Below are positions 42,875 to 52,065 of a stretch of 64,000 nucleotides of DNA, piece after piece. Below the pieces are notes generated by a model. It saw nothing but the letters and a program-made list of their open reading frames with translations. It had not been told where the DNA came from and searched no databases. Position 1 is the stretch's first letter, and each line of letters starts with the position of its first letter. This DNA is from a bacterium (GTDB lineage: Bacteria; Myxococcota_A; Polyangia; Nannocystales; Nannocystaceae), in contig JANSYI010000002.1 of the NCBI GenBank assembly GCA_024742475.1, positions 186,001 to 250,000 of the forward strand, read 5' to 3'. Position numbers and translations under genes: made by a program.

Positions 42875-42904
42875 ACGATACGACCCGCGCATGATTGCCC
42901 GCAA
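42875..42904 (-). promoter_or_regulatory. Promoter of the lipoprotein-DUF455/ATP-grasp operon
   Basis: On the - strand TTGCGG (42904-42899), 18-bp spacer, TATCGT (42880-42875), then 6 nt to ATG 42868. Transcription would begin at the start codon. Confidence 0.55.
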
Positions 42905-43005
42905 CAGGCGCCCGAGACGGGCCCACGCGTCCTGTTTCGGAGAGCTGAAAAAAAAGTGCCGCCCAGCGCAATTGGTCTGCCCGGGCGCGGGTACTTCCCC
43001 CCGCG

Positions 43006-43647
43006 ATGAGGCTGGACGGACGGATCACCCCCACCACGAGGCGCCACCGGGCACAGTGCGCCCACCCCCTGCGCCACGCCGAGGACGAGGCTCTGGTCCG
43101 CAAGGCCGCGGACGACGACGACACCGAGGCGTTCGGCGAGCTGATGCGCCGCCATGAGCCGCGGATCCGCGCGCTGCTGCTGCGGCTCACCCGCGGCGAT
43201 CGCGTCCTCACCGAGGACCTCACCCAGGAGGCGTTCCTTCGCGCCTACAAAGGCCTGCCCAAGTTCGAGGGCCGCGCGCGCTTCTCCACCTGGGTGCACC
43301 GCATCGCGTACTACGCGTTCCTCAACCACACCAACCGGGTCCCCAGGCACGCCAGCCTGCCCGAGGGGTTCGAGAACACGGCAGAGGCGCCGCTGGGCGA
43401 GCTGTCCTGCACCCAGTCGGACCTGCGCGAAGACATGGATCGCGCCCTCGCCAAGCTGCCCGACCGGTACCGCGAAGTCCTCGAGATGCACTTCCTGCGG
43501 CACGTGCCCTACCGGGACATCGCCGACCACTTCGGGCTCCCGCTGGGTACGGTCAAGACCCAGCTCCATCGCGCCAAACTCATGATGCGCACGAAGATGG
43601 ACGGCTGGGCCGTCGAGACGGGCCGCGCCTACGCCGTGGTGATGTAG
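43006..43647 (+). CDS. ECF-type RNA polymerase sigma factor
   Basis: A 213-aa product from ATG 43006 (TACTTC 8 nt upstream). Region 2 lies at about 25-100: ALVRKAADDDDTEAFGELMRR, LTEDLTQEAFLRAYKGLPKF (the conserved D-x-x-Q-E-x-F), FSTWVHRIAYYAFLN. Region 4 is at about 145-200: LPDRYREVLEMHFLRH, YRDIADHFGLPLGTVKTQLHRAK. The length and missing region 3 make it a group 4 (ECF) sigma factor. No anti-sigma gene is adjacent; the following gene is a small membrane protein that could be a partner. Its regulon is unknown. Confidence 0.93.
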   Translation: MRLDGRITPTTRRHRAQCAHPLRHAEDEALVRKAADDDDTEAFGELMRRHEPRIRALLLRLTRGDRVLTEDLTQEAFLRAYKGLPKFEGRARFSTWVHRIAYYAFLNHTNRVPRHASLPEGFENTAEAPLGELSCTQSDLREDMDRALAKLPDRYREVLEMHFLRHVPYRDIADHFGLPLGTVKTQLHRAKLMMRTKMDGWAVETGRAYAVVM

Positions 43648-43705
43648 GAGCTTTTCGGCCCCCACGGTGGCCGCGAGGCCCGAGTCTCCATACACTGTTC
43701 GGGCT

Positions 43706-44173
43706 TTGAACCAACCTCCGCACGGCTACCAACACCCTCCGCAGCAACCTCACGGCCCGCAGGGTGCTTACGGAGCGCCTCCGCAAGGAGCCTACGGAGC
43801 GCCCCCGCACGGCCACGCCCCGCACGGCCACGCCCCGCCGCCGGGCGCATACGGTGCGCCCCCGCAGGCCGGCTACGCGGCGCCCATGCCCGACCCGCGG
43901 GTCAAGGAGCTCAACGACCAGTCCAACACCTGGCTGATCGTCTCGATCGTCGGGTTCTGGCTCGGCTTCGGCTTCGTCACCGGCCCGCTGTCGTGGATCA
44001 AGGCCAACGGCATCCGCCGCAACTACCGCTCCATGGGCATGCAGCCCTCGGGCTCGTCCACCGCCGCGATGATCATCGGCATGGTCTCCTCGCTCGTCTA
44101 CGTGATGGCCGTGCTCGCCATCGTCGGCATGTTCACGCTCTTCGCCGGTGCTGCCGCGGCGGGCTCGATGTAG
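43706..44173 (+). CDS. Small membrane protein with Pro/Gly/Tyr-rich N-terminus (DUF4190-like)
   Basis: 155 aa from TTG 43706 (TACACT 9 nt upstream); GTG 43667 would add 13 residues. The N-terminal ~65 aa are a repeat-like PPQGAYGAPP and PHGHAPHGHAPPP stretch. Two membrane helices follow (TWLIVSIVGFWLGFGFVTGP; AAMIIGMVSSLVYVMAVLAI) separated by a basic loop (IKANGIRRNYRSMGM), the layout of DUF4190-type small membrane proteins. Function unknown. The gene ends in a hairpin terminator and is convergent with the GHKL operon. Confidence 0.75.
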   Translation: MNQPPHGYQHPPQQPHGPQGAYGAPPQGAYGAPPHGHAPHGHAPPPGAYGAPPQAGYAAPMPDPRVKELNDQSNTWLIVSIVGFWLGFGFVTGPLSWIKANGIRRNYRSMGMQPSGSSTAAMIIGMVSSLVYVMAVLAIVGMFTLFAGAAAAGSM

Positions 44174-44198
44174 CCGCCCCCCGCCATCGAGCACGACG

Positions 44199-44227
44199 AC
44201 GCCGCCCCGCACCCCGCGAGGCGGCGT
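44199..44227 (+). terminator. Hairpin between convergent genes
   Basis: ACGCCGCC / GGCGGCGT, 8-bp stem with a 13-nt loop, followed by TCTTC. It lies 25 nt after the small membrane protein stop and directly before the stop of the 1534-aa gene on the other strand, so it may end transcripts from both sides. Confidence 0.65.
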
Positions 44228-44230
44228 TCT

Positions 44231-47200
44231 TCATGTGGCGAGGTGACGCGCGTGGTGGGCATGAAACTCGACCTCCTGCGCATCGGTCACCTCTTCGAGC
44301 CCGAGGTTGAACGCGGTGAAGGCCGACGAGGCCAGCAACGAAACCAAGCTCGCTCGCCGCGGGCCCGTCGCCTCGAGCGCCATGGTGATGACCTCGTGGT
44401 CGATCGAGAGCCGGACGCGTCCATCCTGGTAGCCCGCGAGCGCTCCGGGGGTGTCGACGCGACCGAGCGAGACCAAGTCGAGCATCGCGTTGCTGAGCAC
44501 GCCGACGCTGCCCTTGCGGACGACGCGAAGCTCGGTGCGGATCTCGTCCAGCAAGATCGCCACGGGGGATGGTTTGGGCGGCTTGGGCTTGGGTTTCGGC
44601 TTCGGCTTCGGCTTCGGCTCCGGCTCCGGCTCCGGCTTCGGACCGGGCTCCGGCTCCAGCGGAGGCAAGATCTCGTCAGGGTCGGGCAGGACGGGCTCGG
44701 CAAACCTTCGAGCCTTGTCGAGGTCGACCATGCGACCGTTGGGGAGCTCGAACAGCGGGAGCCTGCGCAGGGCCTTGAACAGCCGCCTCGCCGACGCCCG
44801 CGATGACTTGGCCCCCGGCTCGTCCCATGCGGCAGACATCCTCTCGAGCAGCCTGCGAAGCACGCGGCGGTCGCGGAGCCAGAGGGCATCGGGGTCCCTG
44901 GCGTCGGGATCCCAGCGCTCGTGCACGACCTCGTAGAGTTCCTGGGCCCGCTTGCGCAGCAGCTGGCCCGCGCGCTTGCTCAGCTCCCCGAAAACCCACG
45001 CATCGTCGATCTCCACCGCCGGACCGTGTACGGCTCCGCCGACCACGAACACCGCGGACAGATCGGTGAACCCCACCACCTTCTCCGCGTCACCGAGCGC
45101 GACCGCCCCCTCGTCGAGCCGTTCGTCGATCCACAGACGCCCCTCCACACCCCGGCCCGCGACATCCCCAACCTCGACGGCGTCAGCGGGAGCCTCCGGC
45201 ATCGGGGGCGATTCGGCGCGATTGAGCTCCCGAGCGCGGCGCATCTGCTCGGCTTCGGCGAGGTCTTCGACGACGCCGACGACCCGCTGCAAGACCGACT
45301 CGACGTTGGGGTGGACCGCGAACGCCAGCCTGGGGAGCACCCCGTCGTGCTCGGTCCCCGGCCGCTGGACGTAGACGCGATCGCCTTCGGCGTGCAGGCG
45401 ATCGATCGCGTCGATGGTCCACCAGCTTCCGTCGACGTGAGGGAAGACGGGAAGGTCCGCCAACGCGCGAGGCCCGGCCCGCCCGAGCGCATTGCGCGAC
45501 CCTTCGCCGATCAGCAGCTCGAGCAGCAGCCGAGTCCACGCGCGAGCCCACACGAGCTCCTCCTCCGAGAACGACGACCACTGCGCCTGCAGTGCTTCGG
45601 CCAGCTCGGGGAGGGCCTTGCTGCACGCCGCGGCGATGCGCAACGTGTCGCGTTCGGACAGCGACGTGTAGCCGCGGTCGACACCGAAGGAGTCGGACTG
45701 CAGCACGCCGACGAGCGACGCGCCGACCTCCGCCACGTCGACGTGGCAGACCCTCCGCTTGCGCCGACACGCGACGATCGACGCGCTTGGAGGCCCGGGC
45801 AGCGCCCGCGGGATGCCGACCTCCCCTTGGGCTCCCTTGGCCTGGACGGCCACGGCGACCAGCACCTCGTCGCGATCGAGGTCGAGAGAGACCTTGGGCT
45901 GCTGCTCGAACGCCTCGCGGGCACGCCACTGCTGAAACCACGCGGCCCCGTCGGCGAGCTGTTCGCGGCCGAGGACCCGCTCGAGCACCCCTCGAAGCGG
46001 CAGCTCCGCGGTGAGCACGACCCGTGGCACCTTGCCGGAGAAGTCCGGCGCCGCCTTCGCATCGACGAGCAGCGCCTCGTCATGTCGGCGGTAGTCCCTG
46101 AGCAACCTCGCCAGCGAGATCGGCCCCCCGAGCGCTGGCAGCAGGGGGACGTGCCGAAGCTGAAGCCACGCAGAGCCGACTTCGCGTGCGAGCACCTCGA
46201 ACGCGCCGGCGGAGCGGGGCGGAACCGGACCGGCCGCGCCGGCAAACACGTCACGGACCTCCTTCTCTTCCAGCGGCGCGCGCTTGCCGTGGGCGAGTCG
46301 GAGCGCGCTGCACAGCCGATCGCTGGCGACGGACGCGTCGCGCTGGTCGCAGCACGCATCGAACGCCTCGAGCCAGCGCGGACCTCGGAACGGCAGCAGC
46401 GCCAGATACCGGAGGCTCGCGATGACCTCGGGCGCGGCCCCGCCTGCAGCCACCTGCTGCAGGACCGAAGCGAAGAGCTTGGCGGGGATGCGATCGACGA
46501 CCCCACTGAGCGTCCACTTCCCCTTGTCGAGGACCGATGCGTAGTCCGCCGTCGTCGGGACCCCGGGCCAATCGACGGTGGCGACGATGCCTCCGACCGC
46601 GCACGGCATGGCAACGAGCTCGACCGTGCGCCGCTCCTTCATCACGCGCACGCTGGCCCTACCGCCGTCGCTCTTGCCGTCCGCTGCCGCAGCGAGGAGC
46701 CCGGCCTTGACCGCCATGTTGCTGTCTTCGAACTCGACGTCTGCTGCGGTGTCCCCGAACAGCTCGAAGGGCTCCTGCGGCTTTGCGAGCCACTCGTGGC
46801 GGGTGGCGTCGACGGCGTAGGCGTCCTCCCCGTCCTCGACCGCGTCTTCGCCCAGCACTTCGTTCAGCAGCGCGAGCCCCTCGGACGGCGCCACGACGTA
46901 GCCGGAGAACGAGCCCGGCCACTTGCGACCCGCAGGCAGAACGCGCAGCGGGTTCTTTGCGTGGTGCTCGGCGTGAAGCTCCGCGAGGGAGACCCACCCC
47001 CGGTCGAGCGCACGGAACAGCCCAGTCGCGAGCAGGGGGTGCGGCGGGTCGAAGGGATCGACTGCGCCCGCCTTGCCGAACTTCTTGACCCAGCGCGAGG
47101 TCCGTTTCGCGCTGACGCCCACGGCCCGATAGAACGCGCGGTCGAACGAGCGCACGCAGACGGACCGGGAGAGCGCGAGCAGCGTGGCGTGCAGAGACCC

Positions 47201-48835
47201 CGGCGGCTCGGGTGCCGACGCGCCGACCTTCTCGAGCGCCGCCACCGTCGCGGTGATCACCGCGTGCATCGCCTCGGCGAACCCCTCGTCTCGCCGGGCC
47301 CGCTTCCAGCTCGCGGTCGGCTCGATCTTGCCCTGCACCACCGCGACGAAGCCGGGCAGGCGCAGGTACTTCTGGTCGAGCACCACGCTCTCCAGGAGGG
47401 AGCCCTCGTGGACCAGCTGCACGACGGGTTCCTCGCGGTCGCTGCGACGAAAGCCGACCTCACCTTCGAAGCCCTCGGTGTCGATGGTGTGGCGGGCGAG
47501 GTAGAGCCCCTCCCCGAGCTGGGTCGCCCAGCGCCGCCCCATGACCTGCGCACGACGCTCCTCGCGTTCGAACGCCCCCTCGTACGCCGAGGTCCTGTCG
47601 CGTTGGGTCCCGAAGATCGTTCGAAACGCGCGCCGAAGCGAATCGGTGGGCAAGCAGATCGCCGTGGCGAACTCCTCGGAGTACGCGGTCGGCCGCGAGA
47701 GGAACTCGACGTACGGCCGCGCCTTCAGCGACGCGGTGCTCACCCAGGTGCCATCGAGCTGCTGCCAGATCGGCAGCTCGAAGTACGTCGAGAGCACGTC
47801 GCCAACCGGCTCGAGGAGCCAGGGAGCCTCGACGCGCTCGGCGATCCACACCGGCATGTTCGTCCGGACGTGCTCGGGCAGCTTCTGCCAGTCGGCGGGG
47901 TCGTGCGCGTACACCCGCGCCAGGGAGAGCAACGAGCGTTCGAGCGCGTTGCGTACGTCGCCCACGAGGTCTTCGTAGGCGCCGTCGCGGACCACATCCG
48001 TCTGCGAGACGTCCTTGCGAAGCTCGAGCCCATCGACCATCGCGACGAAGCCGTTGGGGAACTCGTACAGGTCGTGCGTCGACACCAGCACGCCGGCGTT
48101 GAGCACGTGGAGGGTGGCCGCAATGGGCCCCGAGTCGGCGCGGAATCCACACGACCCGCGCACGCCCGCGCCCACGACGTCCACCCGCCCCACGACCACG
48201 CCCAGGCGCACGCCCGAGGAGATCCGGGCCCCGTCGAGGATGATGGGCGTGTGGGCGAACCGGGCCCGCTCGCGCAAGATGGCTTCCTCGGCGATCGTCC
48301 CCTTGAGGTTCTTGACGAACTCGAGCGCGAGGCCGGGCCGAAAGCGCTGCTTGACGTGCACGTGCGTGCCGCGAAGGTCGCGAGGCTGCGCGTCGGTTGC
48401 AGGCGGAAGCGACGCGCTCCTCGGGCGAAGCTCCAGCGCGACCGGCTCGGTCTGCACCCCGTGGCTCCACAGGCGGACCCACCGCGGGTTCAGGGCGAGC
48501 GCCGCGTTCAGGCCGATCGCGAGCTCCTGCCGCGAGCGCAGATTGGACTCTTGTCGATCACCGAACATCGAGACGAACAGGTCGTCGAGGTCGGACTTGG
48601 AGAACCCGTGTCCGTCGAACCAGACCTCCATGTCGTCGGCGTCGATCTGGAACTCGATGCGCGTCGCCTCCTGCTGGACCGCCGCCTGCACGAGCAGGAG
48701 CACGTACTGTCGCGAGTCGGGGAGCTGGAACTGACGCATCTTGTCCCGCGCCTTCTCCTTGTCGATCGAGAAGCCGCCGGCGGCCTCGACTTCGCCCTCG
48801 GCGGCGAGCTGCGCGAAGATGTCGTCGGAGCTCAT
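44231..48835 (-). CDS. 1534-aa protein with degenerate GHKL/Hsp90-like N-terminal domain
   Basis: From ATG 48835, overlapping the upstream stop as ATGA. The N-terminal ~190 aa parallel the GHKL ATPase of the upstream gene, but key residues are changed: LLLVQAAVQQEATRIEFQI (46-64) sits where the N-box helix should be and lacks the catalytic Glu and Mg-binding Asn; WFDGHGFS (72-79) replaces D-x-G-x-G; ELAIGLNAAL (104-113) matches the G2 loop; RGTHVHVKQRF matches the RGTRIRVY strand. I infer a non-hydrolysing pseudo-ATPase. About 1100 aa of unrecognised mixed alpha/beta sequence follow, then a Glu/Lys-Pro repeat (about 1385-1425) and a 110-aa C-terminal domain. There are no membrane segments. 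Its tight coupling suggests a complex with the active partner. Confidence 0.85.
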   Translation of the reverse strand: MSSDDIFAQLAAEGEVEAAGGFSIDKEKARDKMRQFQLPDSRQYVLLLVQAAVQQEATRIEFQIDADDMEVWFDGHGFSKSDLDDLFVSMFGDRQESNLRSRQELAIGLNAALALNPRWVRLWSHGVQTEPVALELRPRSASLPPATDAQPRDLRGTHVHVKQRFRPGLALEFVKNLKGTIAEEAILRERARFAHTPIILDGARISSGVRLGVVVGRVDVVGAGVRGSCGFRADSGPIAATLHVLNAGVLVSTHDLYEFPNGFVAMVDGLELRKDVSQTDVVRDGAYEDLVGDVRNALERSLLSLARVYAHDPADWQKLPEHVRTNMPVWIAERVEAPWLLEPVGDVLSTYFELPIWQQLDGTWVSTASLKARPYVEFLSRPTAYSEEFATAICLPTDSLRRAFRTIFGTQRDRTSAYEGAFEREERRAQVMGRRWATQLGEGLYLARHTIDTEGFEGEVGFRRSDREEPVVQLVHEGSLLESVVLDQKYLRLPGFVAVVQGKIEPTASWKRARRDEGFAEAMHAVITATVAALEKVGASAPEPPGSLHATLLALSRSVCVRSFDRAFYRAVGVSAKRTSRWVKKFGKAGAVDPFDPPHPLLATGLFRALDRGWVSLAELHAEHHAKNPLRVLPAGRKWPGSFSGYVVAPSEGLALLNEVLGEDAVEDGEDAYAVDATRHEWLAKPQEPFELFGDTAADVEFEDSNMAVKAGLLAAAADGKSDGGRASVRVMKERRTVELVAMPCAVGGIVATVDWPGVPTTADYASVLDKGKWTLSGVVDRIPAKLFASVLQQVAAGGAAPEVIASLRYLALLPFRGPRWLEAFDACCDQRDASVASDRLCSALRLAHGKRAPLEEKEVRDVFAGAAGPVPPRSAGAFEVLAREVGSAWLQLRHVPLLPALGGPISLARLLRDYRRHDEALLVDAKAAPDFSGKVPRVVLTAELPLRGVLERVLGREQLADGAAWFQQWRAREAFEQQPKVSLDLDRDEVLVAVAVQAKGAQGEVGIPRALPGPPSASIVACRRKRRVCHVDVAEVGASLVGVLQSDSFGVDRGYTSLSERDTLRIAAACSKALPELAEALQAQWSSFSEEELVWARAWTRLLLELLIGEGSRNALGRAGPRALADLPVFPHVDGSWWTIDAIDRLHAEGDRVYVQRPGTEHDGVLPRLAFAVHPNVESVLQRVVGVVEDLAEAEQMRRARELNRAESPPMPEAPADAVEVGDVAGRGVEGRLWIDERLDEGAVALGDAEKVVGFTDLSAVFVVGGAVHGPAVEIDDAWVFGELSKRAGQLLRKRAQELYEVVHERWDPDARDPDALWLRDRRVLRRLLERMSAAWDEPGAKSSRASARRLFKALRRLPLFELPNGRMVDLDKARRFAEPVLPDPDEILPPLEPEPGPKPEPEPEPKPKPKPKPKPKPPKPSPVAILLDEIRTELRVVRKGSVGVLSNAMLDLVSLGRVDTPGALAGYQDGRVRLSIDHEVITMALEATGPRRASLVSLLASSAFTAFNLGLEEVTDAQEVEFHAHHARHLAT
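44572..44660. repeat. Hexanucleotide-type repeat encoding a Lys/Glu-Pro tract
   Basis: Runs of GGCTTC, GGCTTG and GGCTCC (six-base steps) encode alternating Pro with Lys or Glu near the C-terminus of the 1534-aa protein. The tract probably forms an extended rigid spacer and could vary in length by slippage. Confidence 0.9.
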
Positions 48836-50445
48836 CCGACCTCCAGTCGCGCCGCGGCGGTGGCGAGTGCTCCGTCGATGCTCGGGGTCAGCCCCGCTCC
48901 GACGAAGAACAGCTTGGCGAGCATGAACGCCGCCAAGGCGAGGTCGCGGTCCGCCAGCCTCACGATGGCCGCGGTCGCCTTGTGGTCGGCGTTGACGATC
49001 ACGGGACGGGACCACGCGAACAAGCCCTCGCCCAGCGTCTTCACCTCGGACTTGGGCATCAGCGAGAACGGCTCCTTCTGCGCGATCGCGACGGCGCCCC
49101 CCAAACTCGACCCCGGATAGTCGAAGTGGCCGAAGAGCACCTCGGAGACCTTGTGCCCGGCCTCCTTGAACACCCGCAGCGTCGCGTCCCCCAGCCTCGC
49201 GTAGGGCGCGGGGTCCACGTCGTCCCCGAGCTTCAGCGGCAAGGCCCAGTGGGCGACGAGGGCGTCCACCCCGAAGCCGCCTCGTTGGCCCACGATCTTC
49301 AGCAGCTGACCGTCCCCGGTCTCGAGCGCCCCATGGGCGACCGTGTGACCGCGAGCCTCGACCGCCTCCGAGAGCGGACCCGGCACGCGGGAGAGGAAGA
49401 GCAGGTCGTCGCGCACGCCGCCGAGCAGGGTGCCCAGCGTGAGCGGAGCCCCCGCCGTCGACAGTGCGACGACCTCGTTGCGAACCGCGGAGAGCGTCTC
49501 GTCGGGGAGCCCGCGCGACAGATGCCAACCGGCGCAGCGCAGGTGGTAGTCGCGGAGCGTGCTGGGCAACGTTTGCCTCAGCTCGGCGTCGAGCCTTTCG
49601 AAGGCGCGACGCGCGAGCGGCCCGTCGATTGTGTCGGTGATCGCCCGCATCACGCGTTCGTAGCCCGCATCCTCGATGACCGCGTCTCGGGTGAGGGTGT
49701 GTTCGAGGTGGGGGCTCCACGCCCGCACGGCGATGTTGGCAAAGTCGGCCTCGGTCCGCTCCACGAGGGTGAGGCCGCCGTTGTACAAGCCGAGGAACGT
49801 CCGCTGATCGAGCGGATGGCACGCCGACACCCTCGAGTACCCGTCGTCGTGCTCGACGCTGCACGGCTCGGAGAACGCGAAGGGCACCGAGATCGACTCG
49901 CCGTCGACGCGGATGTCGCAGCGCGCGTGCTTGCACCAATACCGGACCGTCTTCCGGACGCCGCGCGCGAGCACCTCGAACTCGAGCGGGGTCATCGTCT
50001 TGTATACGCGAATCCGCGTGCCCTCGATCGGCTCGTCGAGGCGCAGCAGCTTGAACGTGCGCTGCGCATCGAAGAGCACGCGCCACGCCTCGCCGTCGCG
50101 GGCCGTGTCGACGCAGACCACGTCGGGGCCGAGCGCGAACACCGAGACGAAGCCGATGCCAAACTTGCCGATCTTGGTGCGGTCGCCGTCCTTCTGCGAG
50201 GAGAACAGGCGCGTCAGCTTGGTCTCGATGATCTCGCGGGTCATGCCCCCGCCCCAGTCGCAGACCTCGATCAGCGACACACCCGCGTCGCCCTTGGTTT
50301 CAAACGACGTCGAGATTTCGACCTCGTGGCTGCCAGCGTCGATCGCGTTCTGTACGAGCTCTCGAAGGAACGAGAGGGGGTCCGAGAACTGATTGACGAG
50401 CTCATCGAGCGCGTCGTCGACTCCATCGACCGCAGGTCCTGCCAC
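48832..50445 (-). CDS. GHKL/Hsp90-like ATPase
   Basis: A 537-aa product from GTG 50445. The ATP-binding fold is intact: SFLRELVQNAIDAGS (N-box, Glu29 and Asn33), EVCDWGGGM (Asp63, Gly65-Gly67), RTKIGKFGIGFVSVFAL (lid/G2, 90-105) and GTRIRVYK. This matches HtpG/MutL/sacsin-type GHKL domains rather than histidine kinases, as no phosphoacceptor domain is present. The C-terminal ~330 aa lack the HtpG middle domain signatures I know (LARRAFERLDAEL, GHTVAHGALETGDGQLLKI, LFGHFDYPGSSLGG). The stop overlaps the ATG of the 1534-aa gene. The pair is divergent from a small exported protein and slipin. A chaperone-like or conflict-system role is plausible but unproven. Confidence 0.88.
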   Translation of the reverse strand: MAGPAVDGVDDALDELVNQFSDPLSFLRELVQNAIDAGSHEVEISTSFETKGDAGVSLIEVCDWGGGMTREIIETKLTRLFSSQKDGDRTKIGKFGIGFVSVFALGPDVVCVDTARDGEAWRVLFDAQRTFKLLRLDEPIEGTRIRVYKTMTPLEFEVLARGVRKTVRYWCKHARCDIRVDGESISVPFAFSEPCSVEHDDGYSRVSACHPLDQRTFLGLYNGGLTLVERTEADFANIAVRAWSPHLEHTLTRDAVIEDAGYERVMRAITDTIDGPLARRAFERLDAELRQTLPSTLRDYHLRCAGWHLSRGLPDETLSAVRNEVVALSTAGAPLTLGTLLGGVRDDLLFLSRVPGPLSEAVEARGHTVAHGALETGDGQLLKIVGQRGGFGVDALVAHWALPLKLGDDVDPAPYARLGDATLRVFKEAGHKVSEVLFGHFDYPGSSLGGAVAIAQKEPFSLMPKSEVKTLGEGLFAWSRPVIVNADHKATAAIVRLADRDLALAAFMLAKLFFVGAGLTPSIDGALATAAARLEVG

Positions 50446-50574
50446 GCTCGATCAGGCTACCACGCGAGGCGGTCGCGACGCCGCGTCCCAAAGCGGCCCG
50501 TCAGCTCCCCAGCGTTTACGCCTCGCGAGGCTCGGCCGGGAATAGGCGCCGCGATCCACTGGTACGCTTGCGCC

Positions 50575-51135
50575 ATGGCCAAGCTGAAAGCCGCCCTCGT
50601 CATGGGCGCCGTCGCTGCAGTGGGCGTCGGCTCCTACTCCCTCCTCTCCGCGGACGAAGACGCCGCGGGCACTCGCAACCTCACCAACCAGGTGTGGATC
50701 GAGCGGATGCCGCAAAACCGCGAAGACATGATCGGTCACATCGTGCTGCTCGACCAAGACGGACAGCAGTTCGGCATCGTCGGTCGCAGCTCCACCTGGC
50801 GTCACTTCCTCGAGGTCTTCGGCTGGCGACTGGAGAACAACCGCCTCAAGCTCTTCTTCCCGCAGGAGCGGGTCAAGGGCGAGGTCAAGGTCCGCACGTG
50901 GCGCTGCGAAGGCCAAGCGCCCGAGCCCTTCGAGCTGTGCCTGGAGTTCTCCAACCAGGGCCGCACCATGCAGTTCTACAGCCGCCACGACTGGGTCGTG
51001 AAGGACGCCGAGGCGCTCGAAGACCTCTCGGTCGAGGTGCCCGAGCTGAGCTCGGTCTTCGAGAACAGCCGCGTCGCCACGCCCTCGCTCGACCTCGACG
51101 CGGTCGAGTACACCGACGGCCCTCTCCCTCTGTAG
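50575..51135 (+). CDS. Small exported or membrane-anchored protein (186 aa)
   Basis: From ATG 50575, with TACGCT 6 nt upstream. An N-terminal hydrophobic segment (LKAALVMGAVAAVGVGSYSLL) is a signal peptide or anchor. The body is beta-rich and charged (NQVWIERMPQNREDMIGHIV, GRSSTWRHFLEVFGWRLEN, KVRTWRCEGQAPEPFELCLEF, RTMQFYSRHDWVV). I know of no family. It lies 9 nt before the slipin gene and is probably co-transcribed with it, so it may act at the membrane together with slipin. Confidence 0.78.
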   Translation: MAKLKAALVMGAVAAVGVGSYSLLSADEDAAGTRNLTNQVWIERMPQNREDMIGHIVLLDQDGQQFGIVGRSSTWRHFLEVFGWRLENNRLKLFFPQERVKGEVKVRTWRCEGQAPEPFELCLEFSNQGRTMQFYSRHDWVVKDAEALEDLSVEVPELSSVFENSRVATPSLDLDAVEYTDGPLPL

Positions 51136-51144
51136 GTCTGCTGA

Positions 51145-52065
51145 GTGCTGCCGGGACTCCTCATCCTCCTCGTCGTCGTGCTCGCCGTCGCATCCACGGG
51201 CATCCGGGTGCTTCGCGAGTACGAACGCGCCGTGGTGTTCCGGCTCGGCCGCGCGCAGAAGAAGCTGGCCGGCCCAGGGGTGGTGCTCCTGCTCCCCCTG
51301 GGCATCGACCGGCCGCGGGTCGTCGACCTGCGCACGAAGGTCGTGCAGATCGCTCCGCAGGAGGTCATCAGCAAGGACAACATCTCGATCGTCGTCGACG
51401 CGGTCGTCTACATCACGGTCGAGTCGCCCTCGCACGCCATCTTGGACGTCGAGGAGTACATGCCCGCCACGCTGCAGCTCGCCGCGACCACGCTGCGGGC
51501 GGTCATCGGGCGCATGGACCTCGACGAGATCCTCGCGCACCGCGAATCGATCAACGAGGAGGTCCGCGGCATCCTCGACGCCCGCACCGAGCAGTGGGGC
51601 ATCGACATCTCGGCCGTCGAGCTTCGCGACATCGTCCTGCCGCAGGAGATGAAGCGAGCCATGGCCCGCCAGGCCGAGGCCGAGCGGGAGCGTCGCGCCA
51701 AGGTCATCGCCGCCGAAGGCGAGCTTCAAGCCGCCAAGCAGCTCGCCGCAGCCGCCGAGACCATCGCGAAGAACCCCGGCGCCATGCAGCTGCGCATGTT
51801 CCAAACCATGACCGAGATGGCCGCCGAGCCTGCCTCGAAGATCGTCGTGCCCGTGCCGATCGAGCTGCTCGCAGGACGGCCCGAGGCGATGGGCAACACC
51901 GCCGAGCTCAGCGCCAAGGTCACGCAGCTCGTCCAGGCGCTGTCGGGCAAAGACGACAAACCCTCCCTCGCCAAGCCGCAGTCCGAGCCTGCCGCGGTCG
52001 AGCCAGCGATCGGTCAGGGCCGCCCCGCGCCGAAGCGCCTCGGCAAGCCCTCGCCGCTCGAGTGA
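51145..52065 (+). CDS. Slipin / stomatin-like SPFH-domain membrane protein
   Basis: A 306-aa product from GTG 51145. One N-terminal membrane helix (LPGLLILLVVVLAVASTGI), then the SPFH/band-7 domain: REYERAVVFRLGR, GPGVVLLLPLGIDR, VDLRTKVVQIAPQEVISKDN, VDAVVYITVESPSHAILDVE, LDEILAHRESINEEVRGILD. A helical coiled segment follows (MARQAEAERERRAKVIAAEGE) and a Pro/Ala/Lys-rich tail. Slipins oligomerise at membranes and organise lipid microdomains or partner proteases. The classical NfeD partner gene is not adjacent; instead a small anchored protein precedes it by 9 nt. Confidence 0.93.
   Translation: MLPGLLILLVVVLAVASTGIRVLREYERAVVFRLGRAQKKLAGPGVVLLLPLGIDRPRVVDLRTKVVQIAPQEVISKDNISIVVDAVVYITVESPSHAILDVEEYMPATLQLAATTLRAVIGRMDLDEILAHRESINEEVRGILDARTEQWGIDISAVELRDIVLPQEMKRAMARQAEAERERRAKVIAAEGELQAAKQLAAAAETIAKNPGAMQLRMFQTMTEMAAEPASKIVVPVPIELLAGRPEAMGNTAELSAKVTQLVQALSGKDDKPSLAKPQSEPAAVEPAIGQGRPAPKRLGKPSPLE

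Noticed and set aside
44921..49120. 1399-codon open frame on the + strand opposite the 1534-aa gene
   Set aside because: Long antisense frames are common in high-G+C DNA because codon-position bias suppresses stops. The translation is rich in Arg/Leu/His with no recognisable domain, while the - strand frame has GHKL motifs, an ATGA-coupled start and a coherent product.
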